DNA of 64,000 bases from Chitinophaga varians (GTDB lineage Bacteria > Bacteroidota > Bacteroidia > Chitinophagales > Chitinophagaceae), in NCBI RefSeq assembly GCF_014529945.1, contig NZ_JACVFB010000005.1, positions 496,001 to 560,000 on the forward strand, in the 5' to 3' direction. A program made the position numbers and the translations under genes. Below, one piece after another: positions 26,463-36,259 of the stretch. The notes under the pieces are model-generated. The model searched no databases. It was given only the letters and a program-made list of their open reading frames with translations, and had not been told where the DNA came from. Each line of letters starts with the position of its first letter. Position 1 is the stretch's first letter.

Positions 26463-27422
26463 TTAGTAGATGGCAACAGGGTTGATGTTTACCTGTGTGG
26501 ACCCAACATACAGCGGCTGTCCTAATACAAACAGAAATTCCCATACTTTATCGCGCACCAGCGGGCGGCTGTCGATCAGCTCCAGATTGTAGATGCCTTT
26601 TTTCGCCAGCATAAACTGGTTAATAGGAAATTCTTCTTTGGTGCCGGGGTTGGGGTATACTTCAGATGCCCAGGTGTCTCCGCCAAAGGCAATGATACCC
26701 TGATCAGCAAGCCATTTGGCCGCTTCCATACCGATGCCTGGTTCTACTTCCAGGAACTGTTTGTTGTCTTTTCCGATCAGTTCCAGCCAGCCGGTATTAA
26801 AGAGCACTACATCGCCTTTACGCAGGGTGAGGCCTTCTTTTTTCAGCACGGCCTGTATATCGGCAACGGTAAACTCTGTACCGCCGGGCACTATTTTTTT
26901 GCCGTAATATGCTGTCATGTCCAGCACTACGCCGCGTGTGACCATGGGCGGCACTTTCTCGATGCCCAGTTTTTTCACGCCTTCCACGGTAACGAAATCC
27001 ACGGCTTTGTTGCCGTTATAATACACGTTGTCGATGCCGATGTGACCAATGCCGTTGAGCTGTGTACCTACGCCTGTCCAGGCATTCACCAGTTCATCGT
27101 TGAAGCTGAATTTGTTGGGGCCGAGTGTTTTTCCGCCCTGTTCGCCTGGTTGGATGTTGTACAGGTGGAAACTGCGGTGACGGAATGCCGGCAGGTTTTT
27201 GTCGACCGGAACGGCCAGCGGCAGTGTTTTACCTGTTTTTACCAGTTTTATGGACTGCATCACTATTTCCGGTGTCAGCAGGTTAGCGGCGCCGATTTCA
27301 TCCTGGTGGCCGTAGGCAGAGTGGTACCAGCTGGTATCTGCCTTTTGTCCGAGAGAAGGCAGGGCGGCTATCATAACGGCGCCTGCCAGTATGGATATTT
27401 TATGGAAAATTGACGTGTTCAT
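26463..27422 (-). CDS. Secreted cyclase-family hydrolase (kynurenine formamidase-like fold)
   Basis: 319 residues. Signal peptide to about residue 25 (ILAGAVMIAALPSLGQ). HQDEIGAANLLTPEIVMQSIKLVKTGKTLPLAVP is the opening of the cyclase family, with THxDxPxH-like metal-site sequence reduced to GTQLNGIGHIGID and a later FNTGW-GDT-type segment. The family includes kynurenine formamidases and isatin hydrolases. Being exported, it is probably not a formamidase in tryptophan breakdown. Thirteen bp separate it from the aldo/keto reductase upstream, so they are likely co-transcribed. Confidence 0.75.
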   Translation of the reverse strand: MNTSIFHKISILAGAVMIAALPSLGQKADTSWYHSAYGHQDEIGAANLLTPEIVMQSIKLVKTGKTLPLAVPVDKNLPAFRHRSFHLYNIQPGEQGGKTLGPNKFSFNDELVNAWTGVGTQLNGIGHIGIDNVYYNGNKAVDFVTVEGVKKLGIEKVPPMVTRGVVLDMTAYYGKKIVPGGTEFTVADIQAVLKKEGLTLRKGDVVLFNTGWLELIGKDNKQFLEVEPGIGMEAAKWLADQGIIAFGGDTWASEVYPNPGTKEEFPINQFMLAKKGIYNLELIDSRPLVRDKVWEFLFVLGQPLYVGSTQVNINPVAIY

Positions 27423-27435
27423 GTTGTATATACTT

Positions 27436-28416
27436 TTATTTTGCGAGTGCCTGCTGCATAAATTGCAGCTCCTCTGCTGTTAACGTAATGTCTGTGGCCT
27501 TGGCATTGCTTTCGGCCTGAGCTGCATTTCGTGCGCCTGCCAATACTACGGAGATGCCTTTCTGCAGGGTTGTCCAGCGGAGCACCAGTTGTGCCAGCGA
27601 TACGTTTTTGCTTGCTGCCAGCGGCTGAAGGGCTGCTAATAAAGCTTTCACTTTTTCGGGGTTGAACTGCCCAAAGTAGCCGTTGCGATGATCATCCGCT
27701 TTTAACTTTGCATCAGCAAAGTATTTACCGGATAACAAGCCTCTCTCCAGCGGACTGTAAGCGATGATACCGATGTTGTGCGCCGTTGTATAAGGCACTA
27801 TGTCCTGTTCGATACTTCTGTTCAGCATACTATAAGGCACCTGATTAGAAGCAAGGGCGATTGTTTTGGCCGCAGTTTCCATCTGTTCAAGGCTGTAGTT
27901 GCTCACCCCGGCCGCTTTGATCTTCCCCTGCCGGATTAACAACTCCAGGGCTTCCATTGTTTCATCGATGGGAGTGGTGGCGTCCGGCCAGTGCAACTGT
28001 AGCAGGTCGATGTAGTCGGTCTTCAGCCGTCGAAGGCTTTCCTCTACTTCTTTGATCACGTTTTGTTTTGCTGCGTATTTATATACCGGTATCGTCTTTC
28101 CGTTTTCTGCTGCGTCGAAGAAAAATTCACCTTTGCCTTGGTTGCTGCCGTCCCATACCAGGCCGAATTTGGTCAGTATCTGTATTTTGCTGCGGTCTTT
28201 GCCCACCAGGGCCTCACCAATTATTTCTTCACTGAGCCCGAAGCCATAAAATGGCGCGGTATCAAGGGATGTAACGCCATGATCGATAGAAGCATGGATC
28301 GCCGCAATCGAGTCCTTCCGTTCATTGCCTCCCCACATAGCGCCTCCGATGGCAAATGCACCATAAGTAATGGCGGATAATTCGAGCGGAGACTGTCCTA
28401 ACTTTCTGTATTCCAT
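27436..28416 (-). CDS. Aldo/keto reductase
   Basis: 326 residues from ATG 28416 (MEYRKLGQSPLELSAITYGA), the standard family start; the frame runs to 28551 but the extra residues do not resemble the family. The tetrad is readable: Asp and Tyr in SLDTAPFYGFGLSEE, Lys in QILTKFG, His in LLQLHWPD. Late blocks QVPYSMLNRSIEQDIVPY and LRWTTLQKGISVVLAGARN are typical of the voltage-channel beta/YajO type. NADPH-dependent carbonyl reduction is expected; the substrate is unknown. Confidence 0.85.
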   Translation of the reverse strand: MEYRKLGQSPLELSAITYGAFAIGGAMWGGNERKDSIAAIHASIDHGVTSLDTAPFYGFGLSEEIIGEALVGKDRSKIQILTKFGLVWDGSNQGKGEFFFDAAENGKTIPVYKYAAKQNVIKEVEESLRRLKTDYIDLLQLHWPDATTPIDETMEALELLIRQGKIKAAGVSNYSLEQMETAAKTIALASNQVPYSMLNRSIEQDIVPYTTAHNIGIIAYSPLERGLLSGKYFADAKLKADDHRNGYFGQFNPEKVKALLAALQPLAASKNVSLAQLVLRWTTLQKGISVVLAGARNAAQAESNAKATDITLTAEELQFMQQALAK

Positions 28417-28586
28417 TTTTCTGTTTTTTTGATTTGACAATGCAAAAGTCCGCCCTTTTACACTATTCTTAAAATAGTATAAATAATGTGTTTGTATCAG
28501 AAAAATGATGATAAAAAGCAGGGCCCGCTTCGCAGATAGCGGGGACAGCAAAGGAGGGGCTCGGATTTCCTTATCCTATCCTCAGG

Positions 28587-29297
28587 CTATACGGAATGTG
28601 GGTGATACGATGCTGAAGAATGGGGGAGTAATTCTTTTAGCAGCTGCCTGATCGCGGCCATATGTGAAAACAAAACCAGCGGTACCAGGCACGTAGGAAG
28701 CAGCAGGAAAGGAAAATACGCAAGGGCGATGGTAGGCAGCGCAAGCCCGGCAGGCGGTACTTTCGCGCTGACCGTCACCATGGCAATAGTGACGATATTC
28801 AGTAACAGGCCCAGGCTGACCAGGTTCCATATCAAAAGCATTGTCTTGTTCAGGCTTCCGCTCACAAACGCAAAATACCAGACCAGTGGGGCCGATAAAC
28901 CAGCGAGGATATCGAAATTCCTGCCCTCAAAAGTCATCACCTGGGGAATGACTTTGTGCAGGAACAACCAGTACAAGACCATCTCTACCGGTATCCTGAT
29001 AGTGTGTAAAATGGTTAGGGTCCTGATGTGCAGGCCGTCGATAAATCGTCTGCCGGCAGGGACCATCAGGGTGATCAGGAGTAACAGCACCGGCGGCACT
29101 ACGAGCAATAAGAACCGCGGAGGTGTGGTGTCGACCGTATAAAAGTCATTCATGCCCAATATGGACTGAAAAACGGCCCAAAGGGAAACAATGACCAGGA
29201 ACCGTTTTGAGCTGTTAGCAGCCTTATAAAACAACGCAATGGTCGCGATAACGGTCAGATCAAAAATGATATAAACGTAAAACGGTAAAGGTTGCAT
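28587..29297 (-). CDS. Integral membrane protein, about seven transmembrane helices
   Basis: 236 residues from ATG 29297 (MQPLPFYVYIIFDLTVIATI). Seven hydrophobic segments are visible, including FLVIVSLWAVFQSILGM, LLLVVPPVLLLLITLMV and LIWNLVSLGLLLNIVTIAMV. No known signature recognised. It starts 68 bp after the Crp-family regulator stop and reads in the same direction, so it may be co-transcribed with, or a target of, that regulator. Confidence 0.65.
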   Translation of the reverse strand: MQPLPFYVYIIFDLTVIATIALFYKAANSSKRFLVIVSLWAVFQSILGMNDFYTVDTTPPRFLLLVVPPVLLLLITLMVPAGRRFIDGLHIRTLTILHTIRIPVEMVLYWLFLHKVIPQVMTFEGRNFDILAGLSAPLVWYFAFVSGSLNKTMLLIWNLVSLGLLLNIVTIAMVTVSAKVPPAGLALPTIALAYFPFLLLPTCLVPLVLFSHMAAIRQLLKELLPHSSASYHPHSV

Positions 29298-29365
29298 GGA
29301 TAGAAGGTTTGGTCTACTACGCAAAGAACGGCTATCGTAGCAACAATCCACTTGCCATATGGCAA

Positions 29366-29977
29366 CTAATGGCCGTCGGCCTTCTTTTTTGAGAACTCTT
29401 TGCGGATACGGCTCAGAGAGGAATCGGTGATGCCCAGGTAGGAAGCAATGTACTTAAGTTGTACATGCCGGAATATTTCCGGGTTGGTATTGATCAGATC
29501 ACTATACCGCGCTTCAGCCGTTTGGTTGATAAGCGATAACGTTCGCTTCTTATAGGCGGTAAATTCTTTCACCAGCATAGCGCGTCCGAATTCACGGAAC
29601 TCGGGCACCGAGTGGAATAACGTGTTTAACTGCTCGATGGAAAGGAAGAATCCATGACAGGCCGTAACGGCCTGGATGTTTTCCATCGACCGGGTCCGCG
29701 TGAAAAGAGAGGTGATCTCAGAAACGTGGTGGTTGCTATTGTAAAAGTAGGTAGTCACCTCTTCCCCTTCAGGGTTGCGTGTAAACGCCCGCATAAACCC
29801 TTCCGTCATAAAGAAGCTGCCGGTGCTGACCTGTCCTTCCCGGACAAACAGTTCATCTTTCTCAAAGCTTTGAGGTTCGAAATAACCCGCTATCTCTTCC
29901 AGGACCTGCCTTGAAGGGGAAAGATGGGATGACGAGAGCGTGTCCCGGACAAATATGATGAGGGGTTCCTTATCCAT
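29366..29977 (-). CDS. Crp/Fnr-family transcriptional regulator
   Basis: 203 residues. An N-terminal cyclic-nucleotide-binding-fold domain (IAGYFEPQSFEKDELFVREGQVSTGSFF) is followed by the dimer helix and a C-terminal winged helix (LKYIASYLGITDSSLSRIRKEF). No Fe-S cysteine cluster of Fnr is present. This group of short Bacteroidota Crp-like regulators is common. It is divergent from the secreted MBL protein at 30097; the 119-bp gap is the likely control region. Confidence 0.85.
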   Translation of the reverse strand: MDKEPLIIFVRDTLSSSHLSPSRQVLEEIAGYFEPQSFEKDELFVREGQVSTGSFFMTEGFMRAFTRNPEGEEVTTYFYNSNHHVSEITSLFTRTRSMENIQAVTACHGFFLSIEQLNTLFHSVPEFREFGRAMLVKEFTAYKKRTLSLINQTAEARYSDLINTNPEIFRHVQLKYIASYLGITDSSLSRIRKEFSKKKADGH

Positions 29978-30065
29978 TTGGTAATAAATATAGTGAGATT
30001 ATGGGGATATTGAATTGTCCATGCAATTGTCAGGATTGTCTATGTTTTCTGTGTCTTTGTCGCCG

Positions 30066-30073
30066 TAGCTTTG
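30066..30073 (+). promoter_or_regulatory. Candidate Bacteroidota -7 box (TAGCTTTG)
   Basis: TAGCTTTG matches the TAnnTTTG consensus exactly, 23 bp upstream of the MBL start at 30097. No well spaced TTTG -33 element is seen, so the call is weak. Confidence 0.3.
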
Positions 30074-30096
30074 ACCTATCAAAATCAACAGATACA

Positions 30097-30966
30097 ATGA
30101 AATCCTTTAAAATCTACCTGTTTGTCCTTGGCGTCTTATTCGCAGGATCAGCAGCGGCCCAGCACCAAAAAACATTCCAATGGATAGGCGGACCAACTTA
30201 CGTTTTACAGCTGGGGAATTTCAAAATACTGACCGACCCCATGTTTAGTCCCAAGGGAGATTCTGCCTTTATGATCAAAAAACATCCTTCTACCGGAGCG
30301 GCCAACGCTTATATTCAGCGTTATATTGCCCCTGCGGCATTCGATACCTCGAAGATAGATATCCTGCTGGTGAGCCACCCGCATGCGGACCACTTTGACC
30401 GTGAGGCCAGAAACACCCTGAATAAACAACTGAACGTAGTAGCGCCGGCTGCTAATATATCCACCCTCCGGGACTGGGGATTTACCCATATTGCCGGGCT
30501 TAAATGGGGCGATACGACCGAATTTAAGAAAGGAAATGAAACGCTGCGTATCATCGCTGTGGAAGCCATGCACGCCAAAGACGATCCATTAAAAACGGAA
30601 CTGGGGAAAGGCAATGGTTATATCGTTGAGTATACCGTTGGTAAAAAGGTGTACCGGGTATACTGGACAGGCGATACCGTTTGGTTTGATGACATGCAGC
30701 AGTACGCCCGTTATGGAAAAATCAACCTGTTTATCCCGGATATGGGCGCGGTAGGTGCTGATGGCAGTATCGGCCGTCGCGGATTAAATTCACCGGACTG
30801 TTTAAGGATCATTGAAACCCTGCATCCTGATGTGATTGCGCCGGTGCATCACTCCACCTTTTCTATGTATGTAGAGCCTATTGCCACGCTGCAGCATACA
30901 CTGGACACTACAGCCTATGCGAAGCGATTGAAAATCGTTCCGGCCGGAAAAGTAGTGACGTTGTAA
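30097..30966 (+). CDS. Secreted MBL-fold metallo-hydrolase (UlaG-like)
   Basis: 289 residues from ATG 30097 (signal peptide SFKIYLFVLGVLFAGSAAAQ); the frame upstream to 30001 has an unnatural Cys-rich sequence. The metal motif LLVSHPHADHFD (HxHxDH) is followed by VYWTGDTVWFDDM and PVHHSTFSM, as in the UlaG-like branch of the metallo-beta-lactamase fold. The product is exported, so it would act in the periplasm. A terminator follows at 30986. Confidence 0.8.
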   Translation: MKSFKIYLFVLGVLFAGSAAAQHQKTFQWIGGPTYVLQLGNFKILTDPMFSPKGDSAFMIKKHPSTGAANAYIQRYIAPAAFDTSKIDILLVSHPHADHFDREARNTLNKQLNVVAPAANISTLRDWGFTHIAGLKWGDTTEFKKGNETLRIIAVEAMHAKDDPLKTELGKGNGYIVEYTVGKKVYRVYWTGDTVWFDDMQQYARYGKINLFIPDMGAVGADGSIGRRGLNSPDCLRIIETLHPDVIAPVHHSTFSMYVEPIATLQHTLDTTAYAKRLKIVPAGKVVTL

Positions 30967-30985
30967 CTGCATGCCAATGATAAAA

Positions 30986-31023
30986 TAAAAAGCCTTCAGG
31001 TACTGATACCTGGAGGCTTTTTT
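30986..31023 (+). terminator. Rho-independent terminator
   Basis: Stem AAAAAGCCTTCAGGTA / TACCTGGAGGCTTTTTT with a CTGA loop and a single G-T pair, 20 bp after the MBL stop. Confidence 0.85.
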
Positions 31024-31244
31024 GTGGTATCAGGCAAAAAAGGATTTCCTGCCCGGTACGGGTATATCTTCACCAGTTATTTCCGGATATTGAAGAACAA
31101 AGAAAATGTACAATTGAAAAAATATCATTATATTTGTCCTGCTTTTTTTAATTGATCCCATAACCCGTCACCTCTTTTACGGCTTGTTTAACTTTCCCGT
31201 CAGCGCGTATGCTTGTTGAACGGGACATTACTCCTGATATACAC

Positions 31245-33620
31245 ATGACAAAACCAATGCATGGCACATGCACGAAGTGGATACCGGTATTACTGGTTTT
31301 CCTGTGCTGGTTTAATTTTTTGGGAAACCCGGCTAACGCGCAATCCGGAAAAGACTCCGTTGCCACCGCCACACCAGGCCCCGCGAAGCTCAGCGCCGAC
31401 AGCCTGTTGATACGCATGGAGGAACTTCACAACACCCTGAACCGCATCAATGACATCACATCGCGGGGATTTGATACACGCGGTATGGAAGCAGAGCTGC
31501 CGGAAATAAAATCCAACCTGCAAACGATTGAAGATAACCTGAAGCTGTACAATAAAGTTTTAAATATCCGCAACCTGCAAATGTTCCACGTATTGCTGAC
31601 CGATATGCGGGAACATCTGGACGACTGGCGCTCCCGGTTGTTCGACTATAACAAGGAACTCGTGCGAATGAATGCCGAGATGATGGCTTTTACCAAAGAC
31701 TCCTTCGTCCGGCAAATCAAAGCAGATACTACTTTCCGGAAATTTTATCTGCCCGAATTAAAAGAGCTAAAAGGTAAATGGGATGAGGCAAAGAAAGCTA
31801 CTACACTGCATTTGGATAAAATTACCGTATTGCAGGCCGGCGTTTCGGGCAGCTATTTTAAAGCGATAGAACTGGAAAACAAGGTCAATGAACAATTGCG
31901 GGTTTTCAGCATCAAATCTCTCAGTAAAGAATATAACTACCTCTGGGAGGATAAAGGCCGCAACGATTCCTCCGCTGCCACACTGACGCAGCAATCTTCC
32001 AAATCATTTGAAGGACTGGGGAAAATACTGAATTATTACACCCGCACCCATTCCGATAACTGGTTATGGATGTTGTTGATAGGACTGGTGTTTTTCTTCC
32101 GGGTAAATAAACAATTCAGAAGAATAAAAAAGGCCGGCAAAAGCGAATTGCTGCAGCCGCCGTATATCAGGTACCTGCGGGCGCTTCCTTTTTCCGGTAC
32201 GCTGGTGATCATACTGAATATCGCCTCTTTCTTTGACCTGCATGCACCGGCAGCTTATATAGACGGATTACAGTCTTTTTTACTGATTTTGCTCACGGTG
32301 TTGTTCTGGCGCAAGTGGGAACGCCGCATGTTTGTTTACTGGATCGCCATTGTGGTGTTATACCTGCTGACCACCGGAACTGCGGCGGTGGTGGTGCCTG
32401 ATGTGCGTGTCCGGATATGGATGCTGGTACTGAATGGCTTGTCTGTGGTAACGGGTTTGTTTATTTATTTCCGTATCTACAAAACTTTATCTGCCGGAAG
32501 GCTGGTCAGGATCGTATCCATGGTCTTTGTTGTATTAAACGTACTGGCGGCACTGTTCAACCTGTATGGTCGTTTAAGTATCGCGCAGGTATATAGCACC
32601 GCCGCGATCGCCGGGTTATTGCAAATCATTGGCCTCACCGTATTTATACAGATCGTGGAAGAAGCTTTTTACCTTCAGATGCAGGCCAGCCGCATTGCCG
32701 GTGGCATCACTGCCCGCTTTGATTTTGAAAAGATACGCGGAGGACTGCACAAGCTGCTGGTGATACTGGTAGTGGTATTATGGCTGATGGTGTTTACCAC
32801 CAATCTGAATATCTATAATGATTTATACAGTGGTATCAGCAGCCTGATTACCGCTCCCCGCATTATTGGCAATACTTCTTTCACGCTGGGTAATATCCTG
32901 TTGTTCTTTGTGATTCTGTTAATATCCAATCTGTTCCAGAAGTATATCGGTTATTTTTTTGGGGAGACAGATGATGACATGGTCGGTGAGGTAAAGGAGA
33001 AAAGTTCCCGGCTGCTGCTGTTGCGCCTGTTGGTGCTGGTAGCTGGTTTTCTGATTGCCATCGCAGCTTCCGGTTTACCGATGGACAAAATCACCGTAGT
33101 ACTGGGCGCCCTGGGCGTAGGTATTGGTTTGGGCTTGCAGAACATTGTCAACAACCTGGTATCAGGCGTGATCCTCATCTTTGAACGACCGCTGAAGATT
33201 GGCGACTATGTGGAGGTAGCCGGACAGAAAGGCCGGGTAAAAGACATCGGTATCCGGTCCAGCAGAATGGTGACTACAGAAGGCGCGGAAGTCACCGTTC
33301 CCAATGGTGATCTGTTATCTTCCAAACTGATCAACTGGACACTGAGCAATAATCATATCAAAACAGAATTGTTAATCACTATCGCTCCCTCTTCAGCATT
33401 GCCGCTGGCAAAAAAAATTATCCTGGAAGAGGTGGCCGGTTCAGATGCCATTCTCGGCAAAGTAGCGCCCGAATTATTGGTGAAGAGTATTAATGACAAC
33501 AACGTAGCCCTGAAGCTACAGGTATGGATCCAGAATGTACACCAGGAGGAAGCATTTAAGAGCCGTATGTTACAACAGATGTATCAGCGATTGAAAGATA
33601 ATGAGATTACGATGTCCTAA
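31245..33620 (+). CDS. MscS-family mechanosensitive channel with large N-terminal domain
   Basis: 791 residues from ATG 31245, chosen for its signal peptide (WIPVLLVFLCWFNFLGNPANAQ). Residues 30-270 form a periplasmic, coiled-coil-rich domain (IRMEELHNTLNRINDI, LRVFSIKSLSKEYNYLW). Several membrane helices follow, then the MscS pore helix block VLGALGVGIGLGLQNIVNNLVSG, the beta domain (FERPLKIGDYVEVAGQKGRV) and the cytoplasmic vestibule. It resembles the large MscK/MscM-type members of the family. MscS-type channels release solutes on hypo-osmotic shock. It stands alone and ends before a terminator at 33649. Confidence 0.88.
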   Translation: MTKPMHGTCTKWIPVLLVFLCWFNFLGNPANAQSGKDSVATATPGPAKLSADSLLIRMEELHNTLNRINDITSRGFDTRGMEAELPEIKSNLQTIEDNLKLYNKVLNIRNLQMFHVLLTDMREHLDDWRSRLFDYNKELVRMNAEMMAFTKDSFVRQIKADTTFRKFYLPELKELKGKWDEAKKATTLHLDKITVLQAGVSGSYFKAIELENKVNEQLRVFSIKSLSKEYNYLWEDKGRNDSSAATLTQQSSKSFEGLGKILNYYTRTHSDNWLWMLLIGLVFFFRVNKQFRRIKKAGKSELLQPPYIRYLRALPFSGTLVIILNIASFFDLHAPAAYIDGLQSFLLILLTVLFWRKWERRMFVYWIAIVVLYLLTTGTAAVVVPDVRVRIWMLVLNGLSVVTGLFIYFRIYKTLSAGRLVRIVSMVFVVLNVLAALFNLYGRLSIAQVYSTAAIAGLLQIIGLTVFIQIVEEAFYLQMQASRIAGGITARFDFEKIRGGLHKLLVILVVVLWLMVFTTNLNIYNDLYSGISSLITAPRIIGNTSFTLGNILLFFVILLISNLFQKYIGYFFGETDDDMVGEVKEKSSRLLLLRLLVLVAGFLIAIAASGLPMDKITVVLGALGVGIGLGLQNIVNNLVSGVILIFERPLKIGDYVEVAGQKGRVKDIGIRSSRMVTTEGAEVTVPNGDLLSSKLINWTLSNNHIKTELLITIAPSSALPLAKKIILEEVAGSDAILGKVAPELLVKSINDNNVALKLQVWIQNVHQEEAFKSRMLQQMYQRLKDNEITMS

Positions 33621-33648
33621 CAGGCAATCTTATGATTCACTAAAAATG

Positions 33649-33673
33649 AAACCCGCCATCATGGCGGGTTTTT
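33649..33673 (+). terminator. Rho-independent terminator
   Basis: AAACCCGCCAT-C-ATGGCGGGTTT stem followed by a T-run, 29 bp after the MscS gene stop. Confidence 0.85.
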
Positions 33674-33882
33674 GCTTTTGCCAAAGAGAGTGGAAGCCTG
33701 GCTGTTTCCCTGATGCAGTAGCTATTATGATGAATGGTCAAAAAAGGACAATAACAGACAAAGCAGTATGCCTGAATAGTGTTAACTTTTCTGTACGTTA
33801 TTGAATCACTATCTACCGGGCTTAGCTTCTGTAGATGTATAAGCCCCATAGATACCTTTTTTGCTTACCTAAATTTCATGTA

Positions 33883-34986
33883 ATGAAAAAGACTGTCATC
33901 ACCCTTATGGCCCTTTTGATGGCCGTTACCCTTCATGCCCAGTTCAATACGGTACCCAGTGGCGGTAACAAAACGGCCTCCGTCAGCGAAGGTATCGGTA
34001 TTACAGAGGTGACCATCCACTACAGTCGGCCCGGGGTCAAAAACAGGGAAGGTCATATCTGGGGAGAGGTGGTCCATAAGGGGTTCGCTAATCTTGGCTT
34101 TGGCACCTCCAAAGCGGCACCCTGGCGGGCCGGCGCCAATGAAAACACCACCATCACTTTCTCCACTGATGTGAAGATAGATGGACAGCCGCTTCCTGCC
34201 GGCACCTATGGCTTCTTTGTGGCCTACGATCCCACTGAATGCACGCTTATCTTTTCCAGAAACGCCAGCTCGTGGGGGAGTTTCTACTACGATCCTGCGG
34301 AAGATGCCTTGCGTATAAAAGTAAAACCTGTTGCCACGGATAAAAGTGTGGAATGGCTCAAATATGAATTCACCGATCAAACGCCCACCAGCGCTACTGT
34401 TGCCCTGGAATGGGAGAAGCTGGTGATTCCTTTTAAAATAGATGTAGACCTGGTAAAAACGCAGATTGCCTCTTTCCGCAATCAGCTGCGCGGTAGCAGT
34501 GGCTTCATCTGGCAAACATGGAATGCCGCGGCCAGCTTCTGTCTGCAAAATAATACCAACCTGGAAGAAGCCCTGCTATGGGCCGATACCGCCACCAGCG
34601 TCAGCACCGGTGGTACCAAAAGCTTCCAGGCCTGGAGCACCAAAGCCGCTATCCTCGATAGTCTCGGCAGAGGACAGGAAGCGATGGCCGTGATGAAAAA
34701 AGCGCTGCCCTTCGGCGATATGAATGAACTGTATTTCTACGCGAGGAATCTTGCACATCTCAAAAAAGGCAAGGAAGCATTCGACATCTTTAAAATAGAT
34801 TACGATCAACACCCCAACGAATTCCTGACGAACGCAGGTATGGCCCGCGGATATTCAGCACTCGGCGACTACCGGAAGGCGCTGGGCTATGCCCTGAAAG
34901 CGCGGGAACAGGCGCCCGATCTGCCCAACAAAGACCGGCTGGAGAAAATGGTAAAGACGCTTCAGGAAGGAAAAGATATCAACTGA
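33883..34986 (+). CDS. DUF2911 secreted protein with C-terminal TPR-like region
   Basis: 367 residues from ATG 33883 (signal peptide MKKTVITLMALLMAVTLHAQ). VSEGIGITEVTIHYSRPGVKNREGHIWG, then PWRAGANENTTITFSTDVKIDGQPLPAGTYGFFVAYD is the DUF2911 signature. The C-terminal 130 residues form TPR-like helical pairs (NLEEALLWADTATS, RGQEAMAVMKKALPFGD, YRKALGYALKAREQAPDLPN). DUF2911 proteins of Bacteroidota are of unknown function; the TPR part suggests protein contacts. Confidence 0.8.
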   Translation: MKKTVITLMALLMAVTLHAQFNTVPSGGNKTASVSEGIGITEVTIHYSRPGVKNREGHIWGEVVHKGFANLGFGTSKAAPWRAGANENTTITFSTDVKIDGQPLPAGTYGFFVAYDPTECTLIFSRNASSWGSFYYDPAEDALRIKVKPVATDKSVEWLKYEFTDQTPTSATVALEWEKLVIPFKIDVDLVKTQIASFRNQLRGSSGFIWQTWNAAASFCLQNNTNLEEALLWADTATSVSTGGTKSFQAWSTKAAILDSLGRGQEAMAVMKKALPFGDMNELYFYARNLAHLKKGKEAFDIFKIDYDQHPNEFLTNAGMARGYSALGDYRKALGYALKAREQAPDLPNKDRLEKMVKTLQEGKDIN

Positions 34987-35011
34987 CGATTTCATCGCTG
35001 ATATAAAAGTC

Positions 35012-35045
35012 AAAGCCTTCAGTGTTTATCTGAAGGCTTTTTGCT
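35012..35045. terminator. Terminator between convergent genes
   Basis: AAAGCCTTCAG / CTGAAGGCTTT arms with a 7-base loop and T-run, between the ends of the DUF2911 gene (34986) and the MFS gene (35026), overlapping the MFS stop codon. Confidence 0.8.
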
Positions 35046-36249
35046 GCGGAAGGAGTGACCTTATTTTTACTGCGGGTATCAACTTAATATAGATGAAAGC
35101 GGCCAGGAAGATAACGGCTGTAGCAGCTACGTATAACCAGCCTGCACTGTAATAATAGATGGCTCCGCCGCCGATAGGCACCAGAATATTGGTAAGGGAT
35201 TGCAGACTTTGATTCACGCCCTGCAATTTTCCCTGCTGTGTTTCATCCACCGCTTCGGAGAGTTTGCCGGTATAGGTTGGCTCAAACAGCCCTTCTCCGG
35301 AAATGATCAGGATGACGGCCAGGGCAATCAACAAGGCGGTATGGACATACACGCTGAACAGGATCAATGCCAGTCCCGTAGCCAGCAGGAGCAGGCCCGC
35401 AATACTGATCTGTTTACGGGGAAGGCGTTCCAGCAATCGGGGCAGCAGCACTGCCCGTACTAAAATATCGCAGATGCCGACGAGGGTCAGTAAACTGCCG
35501 ATCTGTGCAGGTGTCCACCGGTACACGTCTTTGAGGAAAAGGGTGAAGTTGAACTGGAAAATACCTAATCCGATATAGAACAACACGCCTATACTCAGTA
35601 ATATGGCGACACCCTTAAGACTGAAAATACTGTTGAAATGGGAAAACACGTTGAAGCTATTGAAAGCAACACGTTTGGTCCTCTTATGTGCCTCGAGGGA
35701 TTCCGGCAATAGAAAATAGACCATCAGCGCGGAAAGGAATATCAGAAAAGCCGTGATGTAAAATGGCAACGCCACGGAGATACTGCCTAACAGCCCGCCC
35801 AGGGCAGGCCCGCCGATTTTACCAATGCCCATGACAGACCCTACGTAACCAAACCATTTCGTACGTTCTTTCGCATCTGTCATATCTGAGATGTAAGAGA
35901 AGATGGCACTGATGTTTCCGGCAGTAAGCCCGTCAATGAGCCGGCTCAGAAAGAGGACCCATAAAGCTCCGCCAATGCCGAACAAGACAAAGCCTACAGC
36001 TGATCCCAGCAAGCTAATGATTAAAATGATTTTGCGGCCAAATCGATCGCTCAACGCACCGAGCACCGGGGCAGCAAAAAAGGTGCAGGCAGCATATACA
36101 GACAGCAATGTGCTCATGCCGACTACTACCTGTTGTTGGGGTAAGTACTTGCCGACCAAAAAAGGCAGCAGTGGCAGTACGATGGAAAATCCTATTGAAT
36201 TCAGGAGCACAATGGCCAACAGGATAAATAAGGGGGTTTTTCTTTTCAT
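35026..36249 (-). CDS. MFS drug exporter, Tet(A)-like
   Basis: 407 residues with 12 predicted helices. Conserved MFS motif A is GALSDRFGRK in the loop after helix 2; the first helix contains NSIGFSIVLPLLPFLVG. KRKTPLFILLAIVLLNSIGF opens a TCR/Tet-type drug:proton antiporter; specificity is not readable. It starts 10 bp after the stop of the quinone-oxidoreductase-like gene upstream, so the two are co-transcribed under the divergent AraC regulator at 37274 (inference). Confidence 0.85.
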   Translation of the reverse strand: MKRKTPLFILLAIVLLNSIGFSIVLPLLPFLVGKYLPQQQVVVGMSTLLSVYAACTFFAAPVLGALSDRFGRKIILIISLLGSAVGFVLFGIGGALWVLFLSRLIDGLTAGNISAIFSYISDMTDAKERTKWFGYVGSVMGIGKIGGPALGGLLGSISVALPFYITAFLIFLSALMVYFLLPESLEAHKRTKRVAFNSFNVFSHFNSIFSLKGVAILLSIGVLFYIGLGIFQFNFTLFLKDVYRWTPAQIGSLLTLVGICDILVRAVLLPRLLERLPRKQISIAGLLLLATGLALILFSVYVHTALLIALAVILIISGEGLFEPTYTGKLSEAVDETQQGKLQGVNQSLQSLTNILVPIGGGAIYYYSAGWLYVAATAVIFLAAFIYIKLIPAVKIRSLLPQQKAFR

Positions 36250-36259
36250 AAAAAAGGAG